Positions 1-10,687 of a DNA stretch of 64,000 nt are shown here, in pieces. The number at the start of each line of letters is the position of its first letter. The stretch's first letter is position 1. The stretch covers positions 545,849-609,848 of the forward strand of contig RDOB01000002.1 of the NCBI GenBank assembly GCA_011364965.1, written 5' to 3'. The stretch comes from Candidatus Heimdallarchaeota archaeon (lineage in GTDB: Archaea > Asgardarchaeota > Heimdallarchaeia > Hodarchaeales > Hodarchaeaceae). The position numbers and the translations under genes were made by a program. The notes under the pieces were generated by a model. That model was not told the origin of the DNA. It made no database searches and saw nothing but the letters and a program-made list of their open reading frames with translations.

Positions 1-849
1 CCTGGTCTAACCAATTTGATGGTTAAACATGCATATACTAGATTGGATAAAAACTCTCCTATGACCTTTGATATATCATGAGCAGGAGGTGCAGCAGACT
101 CGGAAGGTTTAGCAGTCATCATGCATGTTTTATACGCAATTACAGGGAATTTTCCTTCATATCAAAATGGTTTGTTCATTGACGTTCCTGCAGGAGAAGG
201 AAATTTGAAAATCGATTTTCCTGCACCATTAGGTACTATTGGGGTGTTTGATTGTGGGCATCCAGAGCCTGTAACAATCCCTAAGTTCCTTGATTCTAAT
301 GTTGAGAGAGTTACATTGAAGGGAGGATTGACACCAGATTGGAATAATAAATTTGCTACTTCAATGAAGCAATTACACCTAACTCAAGGGAAAAATCGGA
401 AAAAGATTCTTGCAAAACTTGTACATCTAACCGAGAAAATATTTGAAACAGGAGGGGTCGCTGCTTCCTCTGCTCGAGTTGATATATATGGCTTTAAGGA
501 TAATAAAAGAGTACATTGGGTTTATTGAACACCAAGTATTGTTATGGGAGAATTAACTGGGTATCCTGCGTCCATTGCAGCACAGCTCTTCACTGAGGGA
601 AAAATCCAAGGAGTAGGTATAATCCCTCCTGAATCATTACCTGAGGGAACAGCTAAATTATTTTTTGAGGAGTTAAAGAAGAGAAATATAGAGCTAATAT
701 TTGATGAAAAAGAACCTTTAGAGTGGTTCAAAAACCCAGTTCCCTATGTTCTTGGGTTTTTTTCGAATTATGGATTTATTATTTTGAAACTTATTGGATT
801 ATGCTCCATTTTTGTTATTATATATCAGCTTCTAGCAATTCTATTCTAA
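1..849 (+). pseudogene. Saccharopine dehydrogenase-like oxidoreductase, C-terminal part, 5' truncated by window edge, interrupted by two in-frame TGA codons (79-81, 526-528)
   Basis: Frame 1 is open from base 1 to TAA at 847-849 except for TGA at 79-81 and 526-528. Motifs 'GHPEPVTIPKF' and 'LTGYPASIAAQLFTEGKIQGVGIIPPE' resemble the saccharopine dehydrogenase C-terminal domain and lie on opposite sides of the second TGA. ORFs 121-528 and 544-849 are pieces of this frame. Confidence 0.6.
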
Positions 850-1002
850 GAACCTGTTTCAAACGCTAAATTCGGAAAGAATGATCCATAAAATCAAGAA
901 TTTTAAAGGAGTAGTATTTTATTGTGAATATCCTTCTCTTCCTTTTGAATTCTATATTCAAGATAGAATGGTAATTTAATCTCTTAGTAGGAGTTAAAAA
1001 TC

Positions 1003-3786
1003 ATGGAAAAGCAATATTATTCCCTCGATATCAATAAAATTGCTGAGGAGCTAAATACAGACCTAAATATCGGATTAACCTCAGAGGAAGCTCAACTACG
1101 CATGAAGCAATATGGACCAAATGAGTTGATATCTACCAAGAAAGTATCCCCTTTTATGATGTTCCTTCTTCAATTCAAGGATTTCATTGTATTTCTCTTA
1201 GTCGGTGCAACACTAGTTTCCTTGCTCTTTGGAGATTATATTGAAGCTTTTATCATTATTATAATAGTTTTATTAAACGGATTGTTAGGATTTATCCAGG
1301 AATACCGTGCTGAGGCCGCATTGGAAAAACTAAAGGAATTGACTGGTGACGATACATTAGTTATTAGAAACGGTCAGGAAACCAGAATTGACACGCGAAA
1401 TTTAGTGCCTGGTGACGTACTACTTATGTATGAGGGAGAAATTATTGCTGCGGATGGAAGAATCTACGAAGCAAGTCGATTACGAGTGGAAGAAGGATTA
1501 TTGACTGGAGAATCAATTCCTGTAGATAAAACAATTCAATCCATTGAAGGAGAGTTCCTTCCAATTGCTGATAGAACAAATTTTGTATATATGGGAACCA
1601 CTACTGTAAAAGGAAGAGGTAAAGCCCTCGTTACTGGAACTGGCATGAATACGGAAATGGGAAAAATTGCAAAATCGACCATTGAGTCAGAAGAGCAAGA
1701 TACCCCTCTTCAAGTTCAATTATCTCGTTTAGGAAAATTATTAGGAATTATCGTTCTAGTAGTTGTTGGTATTGTTTTAATTGCACAAATAGGGAGAATT
1801 GAAGAGAATATCTTAGAAGTGATTGAAACAGCAATCGCTTTGGCGGTCTCTGCGGTACCAGAGGGGTTAGCAGCAGCAATAACGCTCACTCTAGCAATAG
1901 GGGTTCAAAGAATGGCTAGAAAGAAAGCTGTTATACGAAAACTCCCTGCTGTTGAGACCTTGGGTTCAGTAGAGGTAATATGTACTGATAAAACAGGAAC
2001 TTTAACCCAAAATAAAATGACTGTGAAGAGAGTATGGACTCTAGATCGGGGTTTAATAGAAGTAACTGGAACAGGTTATATTCCCCGTGGATCCTTCATT
2101 GATATGGAGAAGAATGAAAGAATTAATCCAGGGGAAGATAAAGGAATATATGAAGTTCTTAAAGCTGGATCCCTATGTAATTCAGCTTCCATTAATTACA
2201 ATAGTATATTAGGTGAGTGGGTTGTTGAAGGAGATCCGACTGAGGGAGCTCTAATAGCCCTAGCTATGAAAGCTAATCTTCATTCAAAGTGGGATGAGAT
2301 CTATAACTTTCAAAAAGATGGAGAAATTTTCTTTGATTCCGATCGAAAAAGGATGACCAAGGTTTACAAGACATTGAAAGCTCTTAAAGAAGAAACTTGG
2401 GCATATACAAAGGGTTCTCCTGCAACAATACTTGAAATTTGTACTCATGCCTTAATAGGTGAAAAAGAGGTACCATTAGATAATGAAATGCGAGAGAGAA
2501 TATTGAAATCGAATTCAGCATTAGCAGGAAAAGCAATAAGAGTACTGGCTTTTGCACGGAAACAAATATCTAATGATTTACTCGAATTCAGAGAAGATAA
2601 CATTGAAAAAGAAATGACGTTTGTTGGACTCACTGGGATGATTGACCCTCCACGTGAAAAAGTAGCAGATGCAATCCGAAAGTGTAAAAACGCGGGGATT
2701 CGAATAATCATGATTACTGGAGACCAGAGGGATACAGCTTTAGCGATTGCAAAGGAGCTTGATTTAAAACCCTTTGAGGACGCCCATTATACGGTTGCTA
2801 ATTCTAGTGAACTTGAAAAAATGGATGATGATGAATTTAAAGAAATTTTAAAGGATTTAGATGTTTGTGCCCGTGCTTCTCCTAGTATAAAGAAAAGAAT
2901 TGTAGAAACTTTACAAGAAGAATTTGGATTAGTTGTTGCTATGACGGGTGATGGAGTGAATGATGCTCCTGCATTGAAAAAAGCAGACATAGGAGTAGCC
3001 ATGGGAATAACAGGGACTGATGTGGCGAGAGAAGCATCAGATATGGTATTAATGGATGATAATTTTGCTACAATCGTTGCTGCAGTAGAGGAAGGACGGA
3101 CTATATATGATAATATGAAGAAATTCATCAGGTACCTATTGAGCTCAAACTTCGATGAAATTCTTGTCGTTTTTACCGCAACAGTCTTACTCGGATTGAA
3201 ATCGCCTTATTTAGCTTTAGGAATTCTGTGGATAAATCTCATGACTGATGGGTTGCCAGCATTAGCCCTCTCCGTTGATCCAGGTGATCCTGAAATTATG
3301 AATCGATTACCAAGGGGTAGAAAAAGTGGAATGTTGACCGAAATATTAATATTTTCTATAGCAGCAGGAATTATATCCTTTTTTGCTACTATGATCATGT
3401 TCCTATCATTTCCACTAGATATAATTGGTGTAAATGCAGAAAATAGCGTTCAATTGCAGATCGCTCGTACATTGGCATTAACTGTTTCTGTACTATTTGA
3501 ATTATTCCAGGTATTTGTTTCTAAAGCTCCTGATAATAAAAGTATATTCCAATCCAATCCTATGAACAATCTCTATTTAATTGGGGCTGTTGGATTAGCA
3601 TTTATCCTACATTTATTCATAATTTATGTCAAACCACTCGCGGATATCTTTGGAATGTATGCTTTGTCATTTCAGCATTGGATTTTCATGTTTGTGGTTG
3701 TAATTATTGGAATTATTCTGCTCGATGCAATTAAACTGCTTCAATTTAAAATTATATCAAGAAGAAACTCAAAGAATAGACATTAG
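1003..3786 (+). CDS. P-type cation (Ca2+-type, IIA-like) ATPase
   Basis: DKTGTLTQNKMT phosphorylation motif, LLTGES, GDGVNDAPALKKADIGVAMG, NLMTDGLPALALSVDP, multiple TM segments. Confidence 0.95.
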   Translation: MEKQYYSLDINKIAEELNTDLNIGLTSEEAQLRMKQYGPNELISTKKVSPFMMFLLQFKDFIVFLLVGATLVSLLFGDYIEAFIIIIIVLLNGLLGFIQEYRAEAALEKLKELTGDDTLVIRNGQETRIDTRNLVPGDVLLMYEGEIIAADGRIYEASRLRVEEGLLTGESIPVDKTIQSIEGEFLPIADRTNFVYMGTTTVKGRGKALVTGTGMNTEMGKIAKSTIESEEQDTPLQVQLSRLGKLLGIIVLVVVGIVLIAQIGRIEENILEVIETAIALAVSAVPEGLAAAITLTLAIGVQRMARKKAVIRKLPAVETLGSVEVICTDKTGTLTQNKMTVKRVWTLDRGLIEVTGTGYIPRGSFIDMEKNERINPGEDKGIYEVLKAGSLCNSASINYNSILGEWVVEGDPTEGALIALAMKANLHSKWDEIYNFQKDGEIFFDSDRKRMTKVYKTLKALKEETWAYTKGSPATILEICTHALIGEKEVPLDNEMRERILKSNSALAGKAIRVLAFARKQISNDLLEFREDNIEKEMTFVGLTGMIDPPREKVADAIRKCKNAGIRIIMITGDQRDTALAIAKELDLKPFEDAHYTVANSSELEKMDDDEFKEILKDLDVCARASPSIKKRIVETLQEEFGLVVAMTGDGVNDAPALKKADIGVAMGITGTDVAREASDMVLMDDNFATIVAAVEEGRTIYDNMKKFIRYLLSSNFDEILVVFTATVLLGLKSPYLALGILWINLMTDGLPALALSVDPGDPEIMNRLPRGRKSGMLTEILIFSIAAGIISFFATMIMFLSFPLDIIGVNAENSVQLQIARTLALTVSVLFELFQVFVSKAPDNKSIFQSNPMNNLYLIGAVGLAFILHLFIIYVKPLADIFGMYALSFQHWIFMFVVVIIGIILLDAIKLLQFKIISRRNSKNRH

Positions 3787-3952
3787 AAACAATTCCTTGG
3801 ATATATTCTTCGATAATAAAATAAATTGACTCTAAATTCGATTTCCGAGTTGAAAATGAAACTGATTCAAATACCTTGAATTCTCGAAAATCTCTCCATC
3901 GAACAATAGACTCCTTTACTCCATTCCCTCTTACGATGAGGGTAAATATACA

Positions 3953-4037
3953 GTCGAGTATTATTATTATTAAATATTCGGTCGAGTAGTAGCAACAATT
4001 TTGCGATTCAAAATGTAAAACCTTTTAAACTGTCGAG
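3953..4037. repeat. Repeated GTCGAG(TA) motif upstream of histone gene (3953, 3981, 4032)
   Basis: GTCGAGTA at 3953-3960 and 3981-3988 (28 bp apart), GTCGAG at 4032-4037. Confidence 0.4.
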
Positions 4038-4119
4038 AAAGAGATTCAACTAGACTTTCTAGTTCTAAATAGCGAACTGGAAGCTAACATCCTACATTCA
4101 ATCCATTAACGTCCTAGCG

Positions 4120-4229
4120 TTTATATAATGGCTCCCACGGCCTTTAAAAGCGTTGCTATAAAGAAGGACGTTTAAAAAAAGTTAGAATTAGGAAAAAAAG
4201 TAAATTATAAGGAGAAAAGGTGAAAAATT
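4120..4229 (+). promoter_or_regulatory. Putative promoter and 5' leader of histone gene
   Basis: TATA-like elements TTTATATAATGG (about 4120-4131) and CTATAAAG (about 4155-4162); purine-rich RBS 'aaggag' before ATG 4230; inverted repeat AACGTCC (4108-4114) / GGACGTT (4166-4172). Confidence 0.4.
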
Positions 4230-4652
4230 ATGGGTACTTTTGCTAAAGCCCGAATTGAAGCTATTATGAAGTCGGCTGGCGCCGAAAGAATCTCTGCTAA
4301 CGCAATATCTCGAATGGATGAACTTTGTGCCGAATTTGGTGAGAAAGCTGCGAAAACTGCAATCAACCTTGCCTCAACCGCAGGAAGGAAAACTGTTCAA
4401 GCAGATGATATTAAATTGGCTGTCTCCAAGATAGGAGACCCGAAATATTCTCCCACAAAAGGTAAAGCATTCGCAAAGGCTCGCGTGGAAAAAGTGATAA
4501 GAGAAGCTGGCGCTTCTCGGGTTTCTGCAGACGCTGTCGATTATTTAAACCAAAAAATCGAAGCTCAATGCTATACTCTTGCGAAATCAGCCATTGAGAT
4601 AGCCCGTCATGCCAAACGCAAGACTATTAAAGACACTGACATAATTCCTTAA
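4230..4652 (+). CDS. Archaeal histone doublet (two fused histone folds)
   Basis: Two histone-fold repeats: AKARIEAIMKSAGAERISANAI...GRKTVQADDIKLAV and AKARVEKVIREAGASRVSADAV...AKRKTIKDTDI. Confidence 0.93.
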   Translation: MGTFAKARIEAIMKSAGAERISANAISRMDELCAEFGEKAAKTAINLASTAGRKTVQADDIKLAVSKIGDPKYSPTKGKAFAKARVEKVIREAGASRVSADAVDYLNQKIEAQCYTLAKSAIEIARHAKRKTIKDTDIIP

Positions 4653-4672
4653 GGAAAACTGGATAACCTATT

Positions 4673-4712
4673 TGGTTAGACCATTTTTCTTTTCCTTCTC
4701 TTTTTTCTATAA
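4673..4712 (+). terminator. Pyrimidine/T-rich tract downstream of histone gene
   Basis: accatttttcttttccttctcttttttc directly after the stop codon; typical of archaeal T-tract termination. Confidence 0.4.
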
Positions 4713-4789
4713 GCTTTTTTTTAATCACCTCTCAATCAAATCTGTAAAAGACATTAATAGCTTTATGAAAACTAAATGATTGAAAGGCC

Positions 4790-6736
4790 TTGAAACTCCA
4801 TTCGCTGGCTCAATTTTATACTCCAAGTTGGATCGCGAAATATATTGTTGAAAGCGCTATTAATACATATATTCGATCAAATCCGAAAATTGAGGAAATA
4901 AAGGCGCTTAAAATTTTAGATCCGTCCTGTGGAGAAGGTATATTTCTACATACAGCACTAAAGTATTTGATTCAACAGATTTCGAATCACCCAGACAATA
5001 ATTGGACTTCAAGCAAAATTTCACATCATATTCTAATAAATCAGCTCTATGGAATAGATATCGATCCATCACAGGTGGAAATATGCTGTAAAAACCTCAA
5101 TTGCGAAAAATTTAACTTCAACTTGCGCAAATTCAATGCTCTTATCCCGCCTCCGAATTCAGTTCAACCTGTCCAAAATGCAATTCATGAGAAAGTTCGA
5201 AAAGAAATAAAAATTAAATTCATTAGACAATTTTATTCTGAAGAAGCTGACTCTGACTTTAATTCATTAATGAAATTGGAAAGTCAAATTTTTCGAGATG
5301 TGAGTAGAGATCATCAATTCGCTTTGAGTCTACCTGATAAGTCAATAGCAATCCCTTGGAGAGTGGCATTTCCCGAATGTGAGGGAAAATTTGATATTAT
5401 TATAGGAAATCCTCCTTGGGGAGGAGATTTAGTCCCCTCCCATCTACTGGAGAAATATATAGTTGGTAGTCATCAGGTGGATACTTGGTCGCTCTTCATT
5501 GAGCGATCTATGGAAGCTCTTAAGAATAATGGAATATTAGGATTTGTAATTCCTAATAGTTTATTGATGAATGAGAATTACATAAAAACGCGAGAATTAA
5601 TATTAAAAAGCTCTCAAATTAAAGAAATAATTAATCTAGGTGATGCTATATTCCCTGGAATTACCCAACCCTGCATGATTATTATTCTAGAGAAATTAGA
5701 GGAAGTTACTAAAGGTAATATCAAGATTATTCCACATCTTGGATATGAATTAGTAAACCAAGTCCGTGATGAGAAAACCAATCTATCATCTATAAACTAT
5801 AATTCTTGTTTACAAGAAAGATTCGAAGATAATTTAGATTATTCTTTTGATATATTCAGTATTGGATATGACGATTTCCTGAAGGAAGTTGAAAGAGATG
5901 TTGAATCCACACAAAAACATTGTAAATATTTAGGTGACTTAGTTGAAAATGGAAGGGGGGTTGAAATTAATCGTAATGGTATTATTATAATCTGTTCACA
6001 ATGTGGATGGTGGAATCCCCCCTTTTCTCAACGAAATCTAAATTCCAAAGCTTGTGTGAATCCTAATTGTAAAGGGATAATTTTTCAGGTAGATAAATCT
6101 ATTAATATTGTTTCAGATGAGAAAGTTACTTCTCAATCTAAACCAATTATTTCAGGATATCAGGTGTCAAGATATTATATTAGAGGACATAGGTTCATTA
6201 ATACGAACGGAAAGGGGATTAATTTTAAATCTGAATCTCTTTACCAAGGTAAAAAAATACTTTTACGTAAAACTGGTTTTGGATTTAATGCTGCAATTGA
6301 TTATGATAATCGTTTTACAACTCAAGTTGTTTACATTTTTAAACTGAAGAGAAGCGCCAATATATCCTTAGAATACATTCTGGGCTTGTTAAATTCCAAT
6401 GTCATTCATACCTATTATTATTCGAAGTACGCTGACCTTAACCGTCGTGAATTTCCTCATTTTACCCAAGGAAAAGTATTGAAACTCCCTATTAAAATCC
6501 CTGAATCTACATTAGAAAAAAGTATCGTCTTAAATATTGAACACAGAGTTAAAACCATCACAGACTTGTATAAATTGCAAAATGACTTAAAAGAAGAGAA
6601 TCTTTCAATACTCATAAAATTGAAGCAGCTAGATAAGGAAATTCACGATTTAGTGTTTGATTTGTATGATATTAACGAAAAATACAGAGATTTTGTGTTT
6701 CAAAATTTTCATATTTCGGAAAAACATAAGGGATAG
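4790..6736 (+). CDS. N6-adenine DNA methyltransferase (Eco57I/TaqI-like, type II-like)
   Basis: LDPSCGEGIFL SAM-binding motif; catalytic IIGNPPWGG; central zinc-ribbon-like CSQCGWW...CVNPNC; TTG start. Confidence 0.85.
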   Translation: MKLHSLAQFYTPSWIAKYIVESAINTYIRSNPKIEEIKALKILDPSCGEGIFLHTALKYLIQQISNHPDNNWTSSKISHHILINQLYGIDIDPSQVEICCKNLNCEKFNFNLRKFNALIPPPNSVQPVQNAIHEKVRKEIKIKFIRQFYSEEADSDFNSLMKLESQIFRDVSRDHQFALSLPDKSIAIPWRVAFPECEGKFDIIIGNPPWGGDLVPSHLLEKYIVGSHQVDTWSLFIERSMEALKNNGILGFVIPNSLLMNENYIKTRELILKSSQIKEIINLGDAIFPGITQPCMIIILEKLEEVTKGNIKIIPHLGYELVNQVRDEKTNLSSINYNSCLQERFEDNLDYSFDIFSIGYDDFLKEVERDVESTQKHCKYLGDLVENGRGVEINRNGIIIICSQCGWWNPPFSQRNLNSKACVNPNCKGIIFQVDKSINIVSDEKVTSQSKPIISGYQVSRYYIRGHRFINTNGKGINFKSESLYQGKKILLRKTGFGFNAAIDYDNRFTTQVVYIFKLKRSANISLEYILGLLNSNVIHTYYYSKYADLNRREFPHFTQGKVLKLPIKIPESTLEKSIVLNIEHRVKTITDLYKLQNDLKEENLSILIKLKQLDKEIHDLVFDLYDINEKYRDFVFQNFHISEKHKG

Positions 6737-6808
6737 ACCATTTTGGGGTAATGTTGTGTTTTTGAGTTCTTTAATACTCATTAATTAAGCTAATGAAGGG
6801 AAAAATGA

Positions 6809-7441
6809 ATGACACAAAATAAAAAACCACAGAATCAAATCAAGTCGGCTTATTACTTTGAAACTGTTGATTTAGTAATCATTGCATTATTTGCTGCTCT
6901 TGGCGGGGCCTTCAGCGCTTATATTGGCAATCTAGGGAGAATAATCTTTGGATCTTCCCTCCCAGGTGGAGGCCAGTTATTTTCTGGTTTACATATTTTT
7001 TGGTATGTACTTATCTTTTATTTCACAAATCAGAAGAAAGGCGTTGTAACAACAACAGGAATAATTAAAGGGTTTATAGAAATATTTTCAAGTAGTTCAC
7101 TTGGAATTATGGCTTTGATTATAGCTTTTGCAAGTGCATTGATTTTTGAAGTCTGCTTTTTCGTTTTTTCAAATTTTATGAAGACCAAACGATTAGATCA
7201 TCTCTTAATTGCAATTTCTGCCGGCTTTGCGTCTGCAAGTAACGTTATTATTCAATTGGAAACATTTTTTGCAAGTTTTACTACTAGTAATATTCCATCC
7301 GAATGGATTTTCGTGATGTTCGCGTTTAGCTTCATTTCTGGTGTCGTACTTGGTGGGTATCTAGGATATATAGCATTTAAGTTATTTGAAAATTCAAATT
7401 TGCTAACTTGGAGGAAGATTAAAGAAAATTCACTGAAATAG
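6809..7441 (+). CDS. ECF transporter S-component, YkoE-like
   Basis: Multi-TM protein; 'VIIALFAALGGAFSAYIGNLGRI...PGGGQLFSGLHIFWYVL' resembles YkoE-type S components. Confidence 0.65.
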   Translation: MTQNKKPQNQIKSAYYFETVDLVIIALFAALGGAFSAYIGNLGRIIFGSSLPGGGQLFSGLHIFWYVLIFYFTNQKKGVVTTTGIIKGFIEIFSSSSLGIMALIIAFASALIFEVCFFVFSNFMKTKRLDHLLIAISAGFASASNVIIQLETFFASFTTSNIPSEWIFVMFAFSFISGVVLGGYLGYIAFKLFENSNLLTWRKIKENSLK

Positions 7442-7618
7442 TCACAATTATATTACAAACATTCCCAATGGACAAACGACCCCATTTCCCCATGTATATT
7501 CTTCGCACATATTAATACTTATATAATAGGCCAGATCATATAGTTTTATATTCAAATACAAGGAATCCTTCTCATATTCAAGAAACAAGGTGATTCTTGA
7601 TAGAAATTGTAGGAAAAC

Positions 7619-10606
7619 GTGGGATTGTTGGCTTTCCAAGCACATTTCAACAAAATCGTGGATCTCATCGTCGTTTCGACTGAGGTAGTTTTAGCAGCAA
7701 GACGGATGATTTTTGCAACACTTTTTGGTTTAATCATTGCTCTTACAGTAATTTCTCAAAGTTCAATTCTAATAGAATCTTATCGACAAAAAATATTCGA
7801 GGAACTAATGGATCAGGGGTCTTACTATAGTGATGAGGGTGATGTTACGATATATGTGCCCTATGGAAGCCTTCAATCAGAAGAATTTTCACGAATAGGG
7901 GGATCTAAATTCTTTACTAACTTCACAGAGTTTGATCAATTAATAAATAATAGTTTAACCATTAATAATTATACTGATTATCTAGATGAAAGATTATGGT
8001 TTAGTGAAATCGTAATAGGAGTCTGGTTAAATAGAACTGATTATCGTTATGAATCTTCGGATGTATTTCCCCAGCAAATGCTTTTTTATGCCTCATCAAA
8101 TGATTATTTTTATGAAGTTATCTCATCATTAGTTAAATCACAAGGAAAAGGAAGATTTCCGCAAATTTCATCGGAGCTATTACTTATTCGACCTCGTGGA
8201 TTTCCAGAATATGAATGGGATCGAGATAGAGAAGAGATTTTTGAAAATCTTACTGTTGGAACTGAAATTAATTTAACCTTTACTGAAATTTATAATGATA
8301 ATTCACTTGATTCTGCAAATCAAACAGCTAAAATTGTTGGAGTACTAGAATACAACCGTGAATACATGGATCGGGCATCACCATATAGCGATGATCTCTC
8401 CAATATCATAAAATCATATCTAACTCCTTATTTTCCTTGGGAAGGCTATTTTTTTCTTTATAATCGGACTAACTTCCCGCAAATGATAGATTTATTGCTT
8501 GAAAACGTACATTTCGGTGAATACTTTTCGATTAATGGTGAGGTTAATGGAAGACTCACTTTTGATCGATCCAAATTTAATGTGTATAATATAAACCAAG
8601 AAATAACTCATTTTGAGGATTTTCTCGATTTAGTAGAACGGCAATTATATAGTATAACATCTTATTCTTACATTTTTTCTTCTTTATTACAACAAATGCG
8701 CATGTACGAAGGAAGAATTCAAGAATTGAATATCTTTCTACTACTTATTAGTATTCCAATCCTTGCAATAGCTTTATATTTAGTAAATTTCTCCTTTGAG
8801 TTAATTAAAAGACAGAAACAGGAACATATTGGCATTATTAAGACTCGGGGAGGCTCTTGGGTTCAATTGCTTATAATTTTATTAGGAGAAATGCTTTTGT
8901 CAACATTAATAGCAGTTTTCATCGGATTTCTTTTCAGTACGTTGCTAGCTGAACTAGTGATGCGATCAACAGACTTCCTAGAATTCTTAGGCCCTGGAAT
9001 ACCAGTTATTGCCCCTGTTCAAACCCTGAGGACTCTGATTATGATCGGGGTGGTTATTGCACTCCTCTTGAATTTTCGACGAATTTTTAAAATGAGTAAA
9101 ATGAAGATAACTGATACTTTAGACTCTACAAAGGAAATATCGCCATTTTGGAAACGATTCTACTTGGATGTTGTAATGTTTGCTTTTGGCACAGTTGTTT
9201 GGTTAATCCTTATGAGTCTCTTAGAATCAGTTATGACTCCATCCGAGGAGTTTAATCCCATTATTTATATTCTTTACCCGATATTTTTCCTTCTAGGTAT
9301 TCCTGCACCTTTTCTGATGCTTTTTGGCTCATTGATGATGGTTTCTCGGATTTTTCCGATATTAATTGATCGTATTGGGAACTTTATGTGGAATATCAAA
9401 GGGGGAATAAACGCTTTCTCAGTTCGTAATATAATACGTCATAAACGCGCAGCAAATCAGGCCGTTCTATTGATTACTTTTGCTATTGCTTTTGCTATTT
9501 TATCTGCATCTTTGGTATATTCTCTTGAAGAAACCCAACGATTAAGGTATTACTATGAAGAAGGTAGCGATTTAAGTTTAACTACAGGCCAAGAGTTCAA
9601 TAATAGTATAAAAACAGTATTAGAAGAAAATATATCTGATATTTCCGAGATAACAGAAATTTATCTAGTTCAAGAAAACTCAATGGGATATATTGGAATC
9701 AGTTACACAATGATGTTTTTAGATCCCATTACTTTTCCAGGAACGATTTTTAAGAGTCCAGTTTATGGATTGAGCGATGCCATAAATAACCTAATGGAGG
9801 AATTGCAGGATAACAATTCAATTTTGCTTCTAGAATCCAATTTTCAGAAATCAGTCTCAGTAAATGAGATTGGAGACAACCTCTCTCTCTCTTTCAGTAA
9901 CGATACTGGAGTTATAGCTATTTCACCTCGTATTGCTGGAACCTTTAACTACTGGCCTTCTATGTATCCTACTCCTTGGTTGGATTATGACCGTGAATAT
10001 TTCCTAGTTGGAAGTCTTGGCATGTTTGAAAAATTGGATAGAGCTTATTTTACCGATGTGAGAGCGAAGTATTTAATGAAGCTATCTAGCCAAGGTAATG
10101 TCGAAACTGTTTATGAAGAGATTAAAAACAAAACAGGTATATCTCCAAATTGTCCCTTACTTAAGTTTGAGGAGTATAAAGAATCTTTTGATAGACACTT
10201 CTCTCTTTCGATTCTCAATTCAGATTTAATTGTAACAGGTACTATCTCGATTATTGGGGTAGTCATGTTTGGCTTTTTCACTCTTATAGAACGAAATAAA
10301 GAAATTGGGGTAGAACGTGCTCTTGGTATGACGCGTAAACAAACTGCACAGTCTCTAGTAGTTGAGGCAATTACTATTTTAGATTTTGGTCTAATTATAG
10401 GATGCATTGCAGGCACTTACTTTGTGAGTATGTTTCTAAAAGTTCTCTCGGTTGGATATCTGGTTCCTCCTTCAATTGTGAGCTATCCAATAGAAATTCT
10501 CATTCGATTAATCACTGGTATCGTCTTATTGGCAGTTTTGGGAACAATTGGTCCCGCTTTTTATGCAACTCGTCGAGATATCAGTCGTATTTTGAAAGTT
10601 GAATAA
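7619..10606 (+). CDS. FtsX-like ABC transporter permease (start uncertain; ATG 7706 also possible)
   Basis: About 995 aa with two FtsX-like TM modules; 'ERNKEIGVERALGMTRKQTAQSLVVEA' and 'IGIIKTRGGSWVQLL' motifs, large extracytoplasmic domain. Confidence 0.8.
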   Translation: MGLLAFQAHFNKIVDLIVVSTEVVLAARRMIFATLFGLIIALTVISQSSILIESYRQKIFEELMDQGSYYSDEGDVTIYVPYGSLQSEEFSRIGGSKFFTNFTEFDQLINNSLTINNYTDYLDERLWFSEIVIGVWLNRTDYRYESSDVFPQQMLFYASSNDYFYEVISSLVKSQGKGRFPQISSELLLIRPRGFPEYEWDRDREEIFENLTVGTEINLTFTEIYNDNSLDSANQTAKIVGVLEYNREYMDRASPYSDDLSNIIKSYLTPYFPWEGYFFLYNRTNFPQMIDLLLENVHFGEYFSINGEVNGRLTFDRSKFNVYNINQEITHFEDFLDLVERQLYSITSYSYIFSSLLQQMRMYEGRIQELNIFLLLISIPILAIALYLVNFSFELIKRQKQEHIGIIKTRGGSWVQLLIILLGEMLLSTLIAVFIGFLFSTLLAELVMRSTDFLEFLGPGIPVIAPVQTLRTLIMIGVVIALLLNFRRIFKMSKMKITDTLDSTKEISPFWKRFYLDVVMFAFGTVVWLILMSLLESVMTPSEEFNPIIYILYPIFFLLGIPAPFLMLFGSLMMVSRIFPILIDRIGNFMWNIKGGINAFSVRNIIRHKRAANQAVLLITFAIAFAILSASLVYSLEETQRLRYYYEEGSDLSLTTGQEFNNSIKTVLEENISDISEITEIYLVQENSMGYIGISYTMMFLDPITFPGTIFKSPVYGLSDAINNLMEELQDNNSILLLESNFQKSVSVNEIGDNLSLSFSNDTGVIAISPRIAGTFNYWPSMYPTPWLDYDREYFLVGSLGMFEKLDRAYFTDVRAKYLMKLSSQGNVETVYEEIKNKTGISPNCPLLKFEEYKESFDRHFSLSILNSDLIVTGTISIIGVVMFGFFTLIERNKEIGVERALGMTRKQTAQSLVVEAITILDFGLIIGCIAGTYFVSMFLKVLSVGYLVPPSIVSYPIEILIRLITGIVLLAVLGTIGPAFYATRRDISRILKVE

Positions 10607-10687
10607 GCTTCATCCAAACATTTATTTAACTTGAGTGTCATTTTAGCTATTGAAATATAAGTCCCTGAAGATTAGGATTCAAAAAAA

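Noticed and set aside
522-731. Minus-strand ORF of 69 aa
   Set aside because: Antisense to the saccharopine dehydrogenase-like frame; no motif.
2445-3398. Minus-strand ORFs 2445-2711, 2787-3128, 3207-3398
   Set aside because: Lie fully inside the well-supported P-type ATPase gene on the opposite strand; shadow ORFs.
6108-6347. Plus-strand 79-aa ORF inside the methyltransferase
   Set aside because: Alternative frame of a well-supported gene.
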